A stretch of 64,000 bases of DNA. It comes from Amorphophallus konjac. Its lineage: Eukaryota > Streptophyta > Magnoliopsida > Alismatales > Araceae. A program made the position numbers and the translations under genes. The stretch's first letter is position 1. The number at the start of each line of letters is the position of its first letter. Below the pieces are notes generated by a model. It worked only from the letters and a program-made list of their open reading frames with translations, was not told the DNA's origin and searched no databases. The stretch covers positions 31,210,708-31,274,707 of the forward strand of contig CM040127.1 in assembly GCA_022559845.1 (NCBI GenBank), given 5' to 3'. Of this stretch, positions 1 to 32,042 are shown piece by piece.

Positions 1-1012
1 GGCACTGTAAGCTGTTCATTTCCTCGAGTACTTATACATATTATATGTGTGAAAGGAATGTGAGGAATGAAGGGAGGGTAATCGTTGATTGTGTACTATT
101 GGATCCTATCCAGAGCACATCACTGCAAATCTGACTTCATCCCATAATTATTAAATCTGGGAGGATAATGTCAATAGGAGCAATGCTATGGTACGGGTAC
201 CACACATTTCACCACTACTTTTTGCTGCATTCTTTGGGAAACCATCCAATCATTTGAATATGGGTCTCCTATTTAATGCACCATTGACCCCCCAAAAAAG
301 GTGTGGGCCATGTGGCAGAGGTACCTTTATTAATATCCATTAGGCATATTACGGATTCAGCCTTTTGTGATCTCACACTTTTTTTTTTTGGTTTTTGCGT
401 TTGTGTATAAAGCCGTTGAATTTTGATTATGAGGTTTCTGAACCATGCTGTGATTTATTTTATTCGACCACTTAAAAATACATTTACACATGCTAGGTTG
501 GAATTCATCCTTCTGCTGCGGAAGAGTTTGTAACAATGCGAACCTTGACGAGGCGTGTGGCGGCAGGCAGCAAACCAAAGACGAACTTGTGAGGATTTTT
601 GCTATTCCTCCCTGAGTACACAGTTCCTGTGGAATGGGCTTCTGTGTTGTTGGTGTGCTGCTGCCCTAGGCTTTTACCAGGTTTGTAAGTCAGGTTAATT
701 GTTTATACAGTGGCGTGCCCAGCAGAGTCTTCTATGCCATTGAGCTGATGCCCAGGGCCTCACCAGGATTATAAGTTAGCTTGGGATTTTATACAAGGTT
801 TTGCCCACCGAATAAAGGTCACCGCATCAGTTTCCACTCTTCAAAGATGCCCAATTACGTTGGTTTATTCTTGTACTTCGACTTCTTGACTTTCAAGTTT
901 ACGTGACAACATTTGCAATTGGTGGGTACATGCTGATTCGGCCCATAAATATCCTACGACAGGTTTTAGTTGATTGGTTCAGTTTAAACAAGCCTGTGCC
1001 TCGTTTCTTATA

Positions 1013-1388
1013 AGAGTAATACTCGCTGCACACCCCCGAGTGTTGTAAGTGATGCACAGCTCTTTTTGATGACAGGTAGGACACTTGATGCAGATCGATA
1101 TGACCCGTGTGCAGATCCATGTGATCTGTATGCAGATCAATGCGATAGACCAAAATCCAGACTTGATGAAATATAGGCTGCAGAAATTAAAAAAATACTC
1201 AAATGAAAAATTCATCAAGTCTGGATTTTTTGTACTATCTGACAGATTACCAAGGTCTATAGTTCATATGAATCTACGTGCCGGTCACATTGATCGAAGC
1301 AAGTGTTATTTTTTTGTCACATGGGCCAACCAAAAATGGGTGTGCATCACTTGCTGCACACCAGAGTGTGCAGCAAAGTATTATTCCT
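1013..1388. mobile_element. Foldback MITE, GAGTAATAC family, copy 1
   Basis: The left end reads AGAGTAATACTCGCTGCACA. The right end, reverse-complemented, reads AGGAATAATACTTTGCTGCA. Inside, a second inverted pair (about 1152-1169 against 1211-1230, core CCAGACTTGATGAA) would close the hairpin. No transposase frame is present. The same terminal consensus recurs at 2716, 37461, 35794 and 60078, so this is a repeated family. No clear target-site duplication is visible. Confidence 0.6.
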
Positions 1389-2715
1389 CACAGAATGCGT
1401 CCGTAGTTGAAATACTTTAGGTGGGGATCTTGACAAGATTATTTTGGGGCTTTTTCCCCCGAGCTTTGCTTGGGATCATTCGGAGGTACGATGTGGCATT
1501 TTGCTGAGAGTAATACTTTGGTGCGTAGCAAAAGTCATGCACTTTCATTTGGTTGGTCCACCTGACAGAAAGACAATCTATTTAAGAGGGACAAGGGTAC
1601 ACTATAAATGTCTTGGTCGTGCATAATCCCATGCATCTCGCACCGAGACCCATGTGTTCTAGAGTAAACCCAGACAAATTGAAAAATATTGTAGATCATT
1701 GAAATTTAGTTCATTCTGAAATATGATTCATAGATGCTCGGTTGAGATGTGTCGGCTTGCAGTTAGATAGATATACAGGTTTTGCTTGAAATGTGTCTAT
1801 TTCAGTGCAAACTAGTCAAACTTATATTTTTCAGTCTTGTAGACTATATTTCCATTGTATGCACTATATTCAATTATATGACTTATATTTTAGTGATCTA
1901 CAATATTGATTTTACAAAATGTATGGGTCTACATTCGTAGTTCATGGGATTACGTGTGACTAGGACGTTTATGGGGTCAATATCCATCCTATCATATGGA
2001 CTAATCAAGATGAGATTAGTGCCTTTTGTTAGACACCAAGGTATATGGTAAGTTTTACTCTCTGGCTAGTACAGAAACACGACCACAGGGTAAAAGGGCA
2101 TTGGATGATGAGATGCCCTTCGTTCTTTCGTTGTTAACCCCAAAATTATAAGTCGTATGATGGATTATTTAAAATGTACGTATCGACGGTCCACGTTGGA
2201 TGCAGAAACGTGGGTTCATCTGAAAGTTTGAATGTCACCTAGCTGATGGGGCTGATTGAAGTTGTTGTTCTCTTCGGGATGCCAGCGAGACTTGGGATGA
2301 AGTGAATGAAGGGGGACCTTGTCGGCTGACAGTTGTGTATGGATTTCTGTGCATTGTCGGCAGGGCATCTGGCCATCATGAGCTTCAAGCACAGGCTTTG
2401 AATGATGCATACACTTGGGTATCTTACGAAAATCTACACTTTTACATTGGTAATGAGTCTAACGACAAGAACTTTCTTTTATGTCCAGCACCTCATAAAA
2501 ATTGTTATAGTTATCCTTGTAACGAGAGGATGAGGTACATCTTTGCAAAAAAGTAGATTTTAATACACCCATTCGGGCCATGGTATCCAACCAGAAGGGC
2601 ATCACCTGTTTACTCGATTTCACATCAATAATTGAACTTATAACAGGCTGTGGCAAGATTCTAAATCTCTTAAGAACGTATATACCGTTCAAGGACAAAC
2701 GCTCGTGCAAGAGAA

Positions 2716-3044
2716 AGAGTAAAATTTTATGCAACACTCAGATAATTACACCTAGAGTTCCATGTGTATTATTTTTTAAATTTTTTTCAACAATCTCACG
2801 TTAACTTGATAGGATTAAATTTTTTATTCAACAATTTTTTTCAACAATCTCACCCACATCTCGTGACGACAAAACACGTAAAAAAAAATTATCTCAATAT
2901 AAATAATAAAATTAAATTATTTTTACTATTCATAGAATTAAAATTTTATTTTTATGACACGTCAAATTAATTTGACGTGAATATAACATATGCAACATCT
3001 CCGGATACACTTACTCGAGTAAGTGATGCACAAGATTTTACTCA
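2716..3044. mobile_element. Foldback MITE, GAGTAATAC family, copy 2
   Basis: The left end is AGAGTAAAATTTTATGCAAC. The right end, reverse-complemented, is TGAGTAAAATCTTGTGCATC. Both are followed by an ACTC-type continuation. The interior is AT-rich with no coding potential. It lies immediately next to the element at 3049-3271. Confidence 0.6.
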
Positions 3045-3048
3045 AAAT

Positions 3049-3271
3049 AGAAATAATTGCTGCACACATTGGGTAAGCGTAGACAAATACGTGCACACTC
3101 AAACCGCGATGGGTCCACATGGGGTGAAAGACCCCGGAAGAGACTGAAACCATGTAGACCCCACATGGCTTCAGTCCCACCGCGGATAGCATTCTCCAGA
3201 TGGGCCAATCACAACTAGGTGTGTGCCAACTGACACACACACACACACCCGGTGTGGCAGCAAATATTTCT
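3049..3271. mobile_element. Small inverted-repeat element related to the foldback family
   Basis: The ends are AGAAATAATTGCTGCACACA and, reverse-complemented, AGAAATATTTGCTGCCACAC. This is a near-perfect terminal inverted repeat enclosing 223 bp. The interior includes a short CA run. There is no open frame of note. Confidence 0.55.
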
Positions 3272-3679
3272 CCTTATGCAAATATCTGTATATATTGAAA
3301 TGCGGAATTGATCCGGTCCCCCCAACTTTGGGGCCGCTTTAGATGTGCATCCATTAATCTGTAACCAGTGATCTTTCAGCAAAGTAGATCAAAGGCTTTG
3401 GCATGCTCCACGATGGCGGCACTCGTTGGTCCCGGCTTCTAATAACTCCTGTTTTCAATGCAGGAGTAATCCTCAACTTGACGAAGCTTTCATGTTAAAC
3501 ACGATGAAACAGAAAAAAACTGAATTGCTCATCATGTCATCTCGCAGAGGCCGTCCGTGTGTCCTTGCTAAAATGAGGTTTGCTAAGCGTTGAGATGCCC
3601 ACATCCCACACCATATAAATATAAGCGCGATGCACCTCAATGCAAGATCGCTAGACATGGACAGGGTGTACATACACAC

Positions 3680-3682
<3 letters not shown>

Positions 3683-3723
<41 letters not shown>
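3683..3723. repeat. (GA)n microsatellite
   Basis: About 40 bp of uninterrupted GA dinucleotides lie just 3' of the AUG7 stop codon (on the gene's strand, about 170 bp downstream). Confidence 0.95.
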
Positions 3724-3727
<4 letters not shown>

Positions 3728-3896
3728 CAATCCAGAAGGTTTGTTCACCAACAACTTTTAGATCAGGGGGCGGTTCTTCTATCTACAAATAAAACAATGG
3801 TCATTCTTGGCTACATATCGTCGCTACGAAACAAAATGGTGGATGTAAATTTCTAGAACTAACGAACGAGAATCAAGGACAAACAATCGTAATTAA

Positions 3897-23148
<19,252 letters not shown>

Positions 23149-23598
23149 GGCCGCCCATGAAAACCAAACCCCTCCCCCGCCCCTTCTCCCCAACGTGCAA
23201 CCAGCGGTCGTGTAGGCGTTGTTTGAATAAAGAGACAAAAAGGTCAGGTAGGTAGGAAGAGCTTTTTGGATATAATCCCCCTAAAATATAGTCCATATTA
23301 GAAACAAATCCCTCGCATAATGAATATAGGTAAATAACGCATATCAATAGTTACGGGTTGACTTCATATGTAACTTTATTGGTTGGGAGTTAGACTTAGC
23401 GTAGGCTAACTCAATCCGCTCAAGTTAATCTAGGGCTAATTTATTTTTGATTTGATAAGAGTGGAGTTAACCCGAAACTAAAGAAGTTGGTTAAACTATC
23501 ATTAATCCAGTGTGATTTGATAAGTAGTGAGTTAAACAAATGGTACATATAACTCAAATGTCAATTTTGACCCTCTCTTTTATATTTTGTAGGTTTTT

Positions 23599-23601
<3 letters not shown>

Positions 23602-23666
<65 letters not shown>
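23602..23666. repeat. (CT)n(CA)n compound microsatellite
   Basis: About 46 bp of CT followed by 18 bp of CA repeats. Confidence 0.95.
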
Positions 23667-24562
23667 TTTTAACTTATTAAATTATTTCTTAACATTAACA
23701 CATGCAGCAAGAATAGAAATATTTTCACATAATTATAAAGAGATAAAAAATCCTCCACATATTTCCACACATTCTGTAAAGATATGAATAATAAAATAAT
23801 AAATCAACATTTATAGTGTCAACTCAACCCCTCCCCACCCTCAAACGATAACAAAATAAATATATAGTCATTTTGAATAAGAGAATATTGAAAAATGAGG
23901 TACATATTTGTTTACTCCAATATGAGCTATTGACATAAAGGCAATTTATTTAACACATGTTCACAAAGTGAAAGATACATAACATCTCTGTGCAAGTAAT
24001 ATTTCTCATTCTCAACTACAAATGAACAAACAAACCTATTTACCTACCAATTTTTTGTGGGGCATCCCCAACAAGAAAAAATTTATGGATAACAATGAAG
24101 GTTGATAGCAACGACATCACAAACGGATCCAGCACACCAGCTCGAACAACACTGATCCACACACAACCGAGATAGAATGACGGTCGCCATAGACAACAAC
24201 GGTAACACCACCGTCACCCGAAATAAACCACAGAAGGTGAAGAGAGAATTGGGAGAGATCGACAAGACGAAGCTAAGAGCAGCTGAGAAGGGGGCGAGGG
24301 CGACATATGTGCTTAAAAGGAAATGAAAGTCAGATGTTCACTCACGAGAAATGTGTCGACTATAAAAACCTACGCGTAGCCGGCAGAAGGGATTCCCTCC
24401 CACTTCCCGTCTCAGGAAGACGATCGTGAGAAGCGTTCTCCTTGAAACCCTAGGACAACCACAGAGTCCCAATTTGCCGCGTGGGTCGCACACACATCAT
24501 GGACGAGCGAGGACGAAAGGCCGAACGCCTTTGATCACTTCTGGAGGAACCACGCCACAGAT

Positions 24563-24800
24563 GGAACGGTGTGGGTCGCAGCAAGGAGAAGGGTTTCGCA
24601 TCTGGGGAGGAAGGATGGGGAAGGTCGAAGGTAGTTCGGTGCTCAGAAGAGAGTTTAGTAGGGGGGAATGGGTACGCAGGAGGAACGGTGTGGGTCGCAG
24701 TAAGGAGAAGGGTTTCGCATCTCGGGAGGAGGGATGTGGAAGGTCGAAGGTAGCTCGGTGCTCAGGGGAGGGTTTCGCAGGAGGAGAACGATGATAAAAT
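24563..24800. repeat. 119-bp tandem duplication
   Basis: Two adjacent copies each start GGAACGGTGTGGGTCGCAG and share AAGGAGAAGGGTTTCGCATC, with scattered differences. Confidence 0.8.
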
Positions 24801-25066
24801 AGGGAGAAGGGTTTCGCGAGGTCCCGAGACGGTGTGGCGTCCCAGGCGACGGGAGGCGACTGGCGAGGGTAGAAACGACATATGGCCAAACCCGATTTCG
24901 AAACCCACCTCAGGGGGTGGCTTTCGAAATCGGGAGTTAACACCCGTTTAACACCGACTTAATCTTAATCTGGAGGATTTACTAATCAAATCAAAAAATT
25001 GGTTAGTCCTGGGTTAACATTGAGCTAACCCAGGATTAAACCGTTACCAAAGCAGGGCTTAGTCTT

Positions 25067-26113
25067 TACTGCATGCAAAATATTTAAATTATCATCCTTT
25101 AGCTATCAAATATCATTATGCATCATCTTTATTAATAAAAAATTTTAAAAATATAATTAAATGATATAAATACTCATAAGGTTAGTGTAGAGAGATTTGG
25201 GGTTGATACGAACACTCCGGATATTTTGTCATTTAATAGTACTTTTGTTTTTTTAGTTAATAGTAATTTATATATGATATTTAATAATAATTATAATTTT
25301 GAAAATTTTCATATAAGGAGTAAGGTTGTCCTACTGGTCGGGACGAGTCGACCCGATTTTATTTTGGTATAGTACGAGTTAATCTTAATCGAATCAAATC
25401 ACTTAACGAAGGTTTTTGATGACTTGGGTAAATTTAGACAGGCCCGACCAATTTAAATTGACTAAACTTTCTCTTAAATATGATATAGGTCGGCCAACTA
25501 ACACCGGTATAATCCAAATCGGCCAATTAACCATCCTAAGGATGACATATACGCTTTTGATGCTTCAAAAAAAAAAAACATATAAGCTTTTGTTCGCCAA
25601 ATCAAGGGTTATATGTATGCACAACCAATGTACGGGGGATTATTTACATCTGTTCGTTGTACGAGCTTTGCACAAATTTGTAGTTATGTGCAGAAATTTT
25701 AAGAAAGATAGATAAACCCATCACAAGGCAGGCAATCAGGTTTTCATACACCGAGTTGCGCCTAACCTCCTCTCCCATCTCCCCCACACCACCCTTGAGC
25801 TTGTTTAGGTTGGCATTAAATGCTTAACTTCTTAAGATATGATATCACTAATTAAGTTTCTAATTTGTAATAAAAAAGACTTTATTTGAATCATGATCAT
25901 TTTTAGTAAGAAAAAAATAGAAGGTTCTTAAGTGAGGGATTCTCAGTTTACATTGTGGCATTTTTCATTAACTCAAATAAAAGCTAAACAATTTTAATAG
26001 TCAAATTAAGTCCCTACCTTTCGTAGCAATAACTATCAAAACATATTTAGGAGACTTTTACCTATGAATCTTAAAACAAAAATTATATATTTATCACTCT
26101 TGCATCTCAATTC

Positions 26114-26116
<3 letters not shown>
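25067..26116. other. AT-rich intergenic sequence
   Basis: No gene or element was recognised. Confidence 0.5.

Positions 26117-26187
<71 letters not shown>
26117..26187. repeat. (TA)n microsatellite
   Basis: About 70 bp of TA dinucleotides with one interruption near 26162. Confidence 0.95.
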
Positions 26188-27030
26188 GACTATAAAAATA
26201 AATTTATATCTTATATTTAAGTAATTTTTTGTATAAAATGATACAAAGTGCCCATTATGTGATCTTTTTTGCATGCTAATGATATTTTTAATAATATATA
26301 TTTATTTAAACAAAGAGATAATACATCTAAAATTTATGCTTTAACAATAATTTATATGAAAAAATATTCATTTAAATACTTTTTTAAAAAATATCCTATC
26401 ATAGATTTCGTCGGAAGTTTCCGACAGATAAAGGGTTGACGGAAATTCCGTCGATAATATTTGGAGCGTTAGATTTCCAACATATTTTTATATCTGTCCG
26501 TAATTTCGTTGGAAATTTTTTCCGACAAAATACTGTCGGATTTTTTTTCGACGGACCTCTTGTTTCGTTGTAAATTTTGTCAGAATTTGTAAGGTTAAAA
26601 TAAATAAAAATATATATGTTTTCCGACGGAATTGCTGTTTCGTTGGTTATTCCGTCGAAAAAATTCTGATGGATCCGTCGAAATATCTGTCGAAAATGAT
26701 TTTTCATTTTTAAAAAAAATATATAAATTTTATATAAAAATCTGTTTAAATAAAAAAAAATATAAAAGTAATCCATCACAAGTAAAACATAAGATATGTA
26801 AGAAACGAAACACAATAACATTTATCAATTTTATAATAATAAAAAATTTAACAAATATCCTCTATATCCTCATCCTCTCCGTCCTACTCGTCTCCGCTGT
26901 CGCCACTCGCTAGAGGATCCTATATTAAAAAAATAATAACATTAAATATGCATTCATAAAAAAATTATGGAGTAGATAAATTAAATATTTTCTTTGATTG
27001 TATAAATTCAAATAAGATATAATACACTTA

Positions 27031-28690
27031 TGAGCTCCGGACTCAAACTGGATATCCGATTTAGATTTCGTCAATTCTCACAAGTCACTTTTATCTCCCA
27101 AGTCGTGTTGGAACGATCGGCACGCCGATCGGAGTAATATTTTAGATTTTGGACCCCCGAACCCAACTTCTTTAATTTAAAACTAAGTGCATTTGAAGAA
27201 TGCACTTCTGAGCGTCGGACTCAAACCGGATATCCAATTTAGATTCCGTCAGCTCTCCCAAGTCACTCTCATCACCCAAGTCGCGTTGGAATGATCGGCA
27301 CGCCGATCAGGCCAGTATTTTACATTTTGGACTCCCGAATCCCTAGTTATGGTAATTATTTTAAACTAAGTTAACTTTGAAAACTAATTTAGTTTTGATT
27401 TGGGTAATTGAGTGCCGGGCTCAAACCGGGTATCCGATTTGGATTCCGTCAGCTCTAACAAGTCACTTTTACCTCTCAAGTCGTGTTGGAATGATCGGCA
27501 AGTCGATCGAAGCGATATTTTAGATTTTGGACTCCCGAATCTAACTTCTTTAATTTTAAACTAAGTACATTTGAAGAATGCACTTCTGAGCGCCAGACTC
27601 AAACCGGATATCCGATTTAGATTCCGTCAGCTCTCTCAAATCACTCTCATCACCCAGGTCGCGTTGGAATGATCGGCACGCCGATCAGGTCAGTATTTTA
27701 TATTTTGGATCCCCGAACCCCTAGTTATGTGAATTGTTTTAAACTAAGTTAGCTTTGAAAAGTAACTTAGTTTTGATTTGAGTAATTTGAGCGTCGGGCT
27801 CAAACCGGATATCTGATTTGGATTCCGTCAGCTCTAACAAGTCACTTTTATCTCCCAAGTCGTGTTGGAATGATGGGCACACCGATCAGAGTGATATTTT
27901 AGATTTTAGACCTCCGAACCCAACTTCTTTAATTTTAAACTAAGTAAATTTGAAGAATGCAATTCTGAGCGCCGGACTCAAATCGGGTATCCGATTTAGA
28001 TTCCGTCAGCTCTCACAAGTCACTTTTACCTCCCAAGTTGTGTTGGAACAATCGGCACATCGATCGGAGCAATATTTTAGATTTTGTACCTCCGAACCCA
28101 ACTTCTTTAATTTTAAACTAAGTGCATTTGAAGAATACACTTCTGAGCGCTGGGCTCAAATCGGATATCCGATTTGGATTTCGTCAGCTCTCTCAAATCA
28201 CTCTCATCACCCAGGTCACGTCAGAATGATCGGCACGCCGATCAGGGCAGTATTTTACATTTTGGACCCCGAGCCCCTAATTATGTGAATTGTTTTAAAC
28301 TAAGTTAGTTTTGAAAACTAACTTAGTTTTGATTTAAGTAATTTGAGCGTCGGACTCAAACCAGGTATCCGATTTAGATTCTATTAGCTGTAACAAGTCA
28401 CTTTTACCTATTAAGTCGTGTTGGAACGATGACACGCTGATCAGAGTGATATTTTAAATTTTGGACCTCCGAACCCAACTTCTTTAATTTTAAACTAAGT
28501 ACATTTGAAGAATGTACTTCTGAGTGTCGGATTCAAACCGGATATCCGATTTAGATTCCGTCAGTTCTCACAAGTCACTTTTACCTCCCAAGACGTGTTG
28601 GAACAATCGACACATTGATCGGAGTGATATTTTAGATTTTGAACCCCCAAACTTAATATCTTTAATTTTAAACTAAGTGTATTTACATCA
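27031..28690. repeat. Nine tandem repeats of 178-200 bp inside the CACTA element
   Basis: Units begin with GAGCGYCGGACTCAAACCGG followed by TATCCGATTT. Starts are near 27031, 27210, 27410, 27588, 27788, 27967, 28145, 28345 and 28522. Spacings of about 178 and 200 bp largely alternate, which suggests a ~379-bp dimeric higher-order unit. Each unit contains GATCGGCACGCCGATC, a short palindrome. Confidence 0.85.
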
Positions 28691-29439
28691 CTTAGATTCA
28701 AACAGTACTCGATAGCATTTACATTTACTTCACCGTTGGATTCAAACAGTACTTGATCTTTAGAGTAATCATCAACCGCACTTGCCACTTCCATATGCTT
28801 GATGACTTTATTCATTTCCATGGGTTGATCAGTTCTCCTCTTCTAGACTAATTTCACAAGTTTCCTTTTTATCTAAACTTTGATTTCAGCACGGCACATG
28901 CATTTTAAACTCAGCTCAATCATCCTGGCCAACCATAACTACAGAAGGTTTCACATTCACTATAGAAGAAACACAACATAGACAAATAACGAGCAAAATT
29001 CAACATAGACAAATAAAGGGGAATCTAAAAAGCTCATTGCATCTTTCCCAAACTTAATTGTGTGCCAATTGTCTAAAAGTTCTGCACCTCCTGCTTGTAG
29101 GAACTCATGACAGTATATCCAAGTGCAGTAGGATCAAGAGGTATTTCACATCATTCACATTTTCAGAAGGAAAGTAAAACCTGATCCTCTACACCCTCTA
29201 GAAACATTTATCCACAATATCCAAGTGCAGTAGGCTCTAACGAGATTTCATATTGTTCACATTTTCAGAATGAAAGTAAAACATGATCCTTTACCTCCTC
29301 CAGAAACATCAATCCAACTAATGCTAGAATATATACTTGCTGCCAACAGATTTTTCAATGGAAATGGATACAAGAAATGATGGCTTCAGATGTTGTTTGC
29401 CTTCTTGTAATCCCAAGGCCAGCCCCCTCTGCTTTGTAT

Positions 29440-29940
29440 ATGTGTGCGTGTGTTGAGAGGGAGTGAGGGAGCGGGATAGGGAGAGGGAGTGAGGGAGACC
29501 GAGAGAGCTAGGGAGAGGGAGAGTGCGATTGAGTGAGGGAGAGGGTCTGTGAGTGCGTGTGTGTGATGGTGTTACAAAGAGAGGGGAAGGGAGAGGATCG
29601 GGAGAGGGAGAGGGAGGGGGTCGAGCACCCCCGGCCGGCGCCCCCTCTGTCGGGTGTTACAAGAGGGAGTGAGGGAGCGGGAGAGGGACAGGGAGTGAGG
29701 GAGAGGGAGAGTTTTACAGAGAGAAGGAGAGGGAGAGGGATCGGCGGGGGTTTACCTGAGCCGGCGAGGACGGCCACGGCTCCGGCGATGATGGCGAGGA
29801 CGGCTCTGGCGAGGGCAGCTCCGGCGGCGACGACGAGGAGCTCCGGCGGTCTCTCGTCGACAGGGAGACAGTGGAAAGAGAGAGTGAGAGAGAGAGTGGG
29901 GGGGGGGGAGGGTAGATAGAGTGAGAGGGAGAAAGGGTTC
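29440..29940 (-). other. GA-rich tract and possible captured exon-like segment
   Basis: 29455-29740 is GA-rich low-complexity sequence. 29757-29870 is GC-rich; read on the minus strand it gives an uninterrupted hydrophobic stretch (AALARAVLAIIAGAVAVLAG) that ends at a consensus donor, CAG|GTAAAC, near 29754. This could be host gene sequence captured by the CACTA element. The identity is unknown and it may be chance. Confidence 0.25.
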
Positions 29941-30203
29941 TAGCGGGGCGGGAAGACGAGAACTTCCGACGGATTTCCGATGGTACTTATTCCGTCGAAA
30001 CATTTTCCTCAATTTTCGATGGAAAATTTTCGTCTGAATATCCGTCGCCAATTGCGACAGATATTCTGACAGATATTTAGTCGTCGGAAATACCGATGGA
30101 ATTTGTAACGTAATTTTATCCGTCGTAATTACCGACATATATTCCGACGGAAATTAGTCCGTCGAAAAATTCTGTCGCTAAAACCGCCTTCTCTTGTAGT
30201 GGG

Positions 30204-30250
30204 TGGGCCTTACCAATGCGGGCTTCAATGACTTCCTATTGAAGAGATCG
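30204..30250 (+). other. Possible fragment of a UAP56-type DEAD-box helicase exon
   Basis: The frame directly next to the CACTA end reads AGFNDFLLK, resembling the 'SGFxDFLLKPELLRA' segment that precedes the Q motif of UAP56/DDX39 helicases. Similarity stops after nine residues, so this is weak evidence of an exon scrap. Confidence 0.15.
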
Positions 30251-30515
30251 AGTGGTCGGCGTCCTAGTTATCTCTCTCTCTCTCTCACCTCCGACACTCT
30301 CCCTCAATGCTCGAGCCTCTCTCTCTCTCTCTCTCTTGTTCCTTGTCTGCTCTCCTCACCGGCGTCCTGGCCACGGCCATCCGGGGCACCATCATCTTGG
30401 AGAAGCTGCCCTCATTGAAGTCACCCTCCTTGCCGCCGTATAAAGCACTTGGAGCCCTCCTCGCTGGAGTCACCCTCCCCACCGGTGAAACCCACGTCCC
30501 CTCCCAAGTCCCAAC

Positions 30516-30518
<3 letters not shown>

Positions 30519-30556
<38 letters not shown>
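30519..30556. repeat. (CT)n microsatellite
   Basis: About 38 bp of CT dinucleotides. A shorter CT run lies at 30271-30286 and another at 30317-30335. Confidence 0.95.
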
Positions 30557-30558
<2 letters not shown>

Positions 30559-31649
30559 ATGGCATTTAGGTCATTTAACACTTAACTAATGGAATATTGA
30601 CATTTTTTTCAAATATTTGCTCTCCCGTCTATGAAAATTAATCAAGATGGCATTTGTGCACTATTTAATTTTATATAATGATATGTCTGCTAATATATTT
30701 TTAAGAATGATATTTTTATAAATTCATTTTAAACAATAATTTATTTATAAAAGTCTCTATCTTTTCTAATTCTTAATTTTGGTAATGATGATTGTGCTTG
30801 TAAGTTTTAACCTTTGGACATAGATAAAGAGGTTGGAATACTCGTCACCGTATGAACTGTTAACGAGTTGAACTACTTGAAACTGACCCAGGGCACAGCG
30901 CCCATTCCCGTCGGGCGCGGAAAGCCAACTAAGCTCAGTTCAAGTGACCGCAGCGGAGGCCTACAAAGAGATCATGAAATGTTTCAAAAATATATACATA
31001 AGAAATCTGACAAAAAAAAACTGCTACTCCTCTCTAAAGAAATTAAACAGAAGAGCCAATTTATCAAATTCTGTAATACTTTTTCATCTTAATTTGCTTT
31101 TATCATTTCTACCTTATGTTGGAAGATTTTCTTAAGAGCCCAAAGCAATAGTCTACGAAATGTTTGGCTCTACGAAGACAATTGGAGGTTGGAGGGCACC
31201 TTTGTACAGTAATGGAATACGTTGGTATATCCTAGGAGTAAATTTCCCATCAACTTATTATACATGTAATTTGGTTAGGGAAAATGTAATCTAAAGAGAG
31301 CTATATATATATATCGTGCTTAGATATCGATCTTTTAAATTTTATAATCACTTCTTCTTTAACATTTTGAATTTTGGATATATATGTTTGTTAGAATAGT
31401 CCTCTACAAAATTATAATATGTTAAAAATAATAGAGTAATCTTCACTTAACATCTTATTTGTAATTTTGTGTCAGAGTTTTGAGTTAGACGAGAGTCCAC
31501 TATTTTAAATATATTATAATTTTATTCCCTTCTAATATGAGACTATTCTAATAATCTTATAAAAATTTCCTTCTAAAAAAAAGTTGTCTAATAAGATATT
31601 GTTTTAGTTTGCTCTCTCATTTTCAAGCAGTTTAATTAGTCATATAACG

Positions 31650-32042
31650 CAGGGTTTGTCGGCCCACTCATACCGTGCGTACCAGACTTTTGTCAGTACG
31701 GTATGACACGATATAATATTGTACTATATCGGTGTTTGCTAAGAAAAAAATATTATTTTATAAATATTTATTATAGTAAAATATAAAAAAAAGTATGTGT
31801 AACTCATTTGGTTAGAGTGTGCGTGATTTAAATGTGCAGTTGAGGGTTCGAATCTTAAAAGTGTCATAATTTTTTAACTTTAATTTATAAAAAAATTAAA
31901 AAGGTCAGACAAATATGCCCTGCGTAGGTTTGAAACTCAAAATCTCATCTTCCAAAAGAAAACTCCTAACCAAATTATCTAAAAAATATAGGATTTAAAA
32001 TAAAATATATCATATTTAACGTACCGATTGGCGTTACCCTTA
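31650..32042. mobile_element. hAT-type MITE with tRNA-like modules (copy B)
   Basis: The left end CAGGGTTTGTCGGCC matches the terminal repeat of the hAT element at 44672. The right end is degraded (GGCGTTACCCT). The + strand carries a D-arm/A-box-like AACTCATTTGGTTAGAG (31801) and a B-box-like GGTTCGAATC (31845). A diverged second pair faces it on the minus strand (about 31927-31985). Confidence 0.55.

Larger units (their letters stand above)
1..3896. other. Intergenic region 3' of AUG7
   Basis: No coding gene is recognised here. The stretch is AT-rich and contains three foldback elements listed separately (1013-1388, 2716-3044, 3049-3271) and a GA microsatellite. The short open frames show no recognisable domain and overlap the inverted-repeat elements. 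Confidence 0.6.
23391..25066. mobile_element. Possible non-autonomous element upstream of AUG7
   Basis: Related inverted segments lie near both ends: CTAATTTATTTTTGATTTGA at about 23438 and, reverse-complemented, CTAACCAATTTTTTGATTTG at about 25000. The core is GC-rich with a 119-bp tandem duplication (24563-24681 and 24682-24800). The termini and target duplication could not be fixed, so this is tentative. Long open frames across the duplication are on both strands and repetitive and are not called as genes. Confidence 0.35.
26395..30201. mobile_element. Truncated non-autonomous CACTA (En/Spm-like) element
   Basis: The right end (30201) reads, on the minus strand, CACTACAAGAGAAGGCGG, the hallmark CACTA terminus. 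Subterminal arrays of TTTCGACGGA/TCCGTCGGAA-type motifs lie at 29960-30180 and, in mirrored form, at 26400-26690, bounding the element on both sides. The CACTA tip is not visible on the left, so that end is degraded. There is no transposase. The interior holds the tandem repeats at 27031-28690 and a GA-rich/GC-rich segment. Confidence 0.75.

Noticed and set aside
24426..24943. Overlapping long open frames on both strands
   Set aside because: They run through a 119-bp tandem duplication, have repetitive composition and no recognisable domain.
27031..28690. CRISPR-like array
   Set aside because: Units are 178-200 bp, contiguous, without short unique spacers, in a plant CACTA element.
28561..28821. 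86-codon minus-strand frame
   Set aside because: It overlaps the CACTA tandem repeats and shows no domain.
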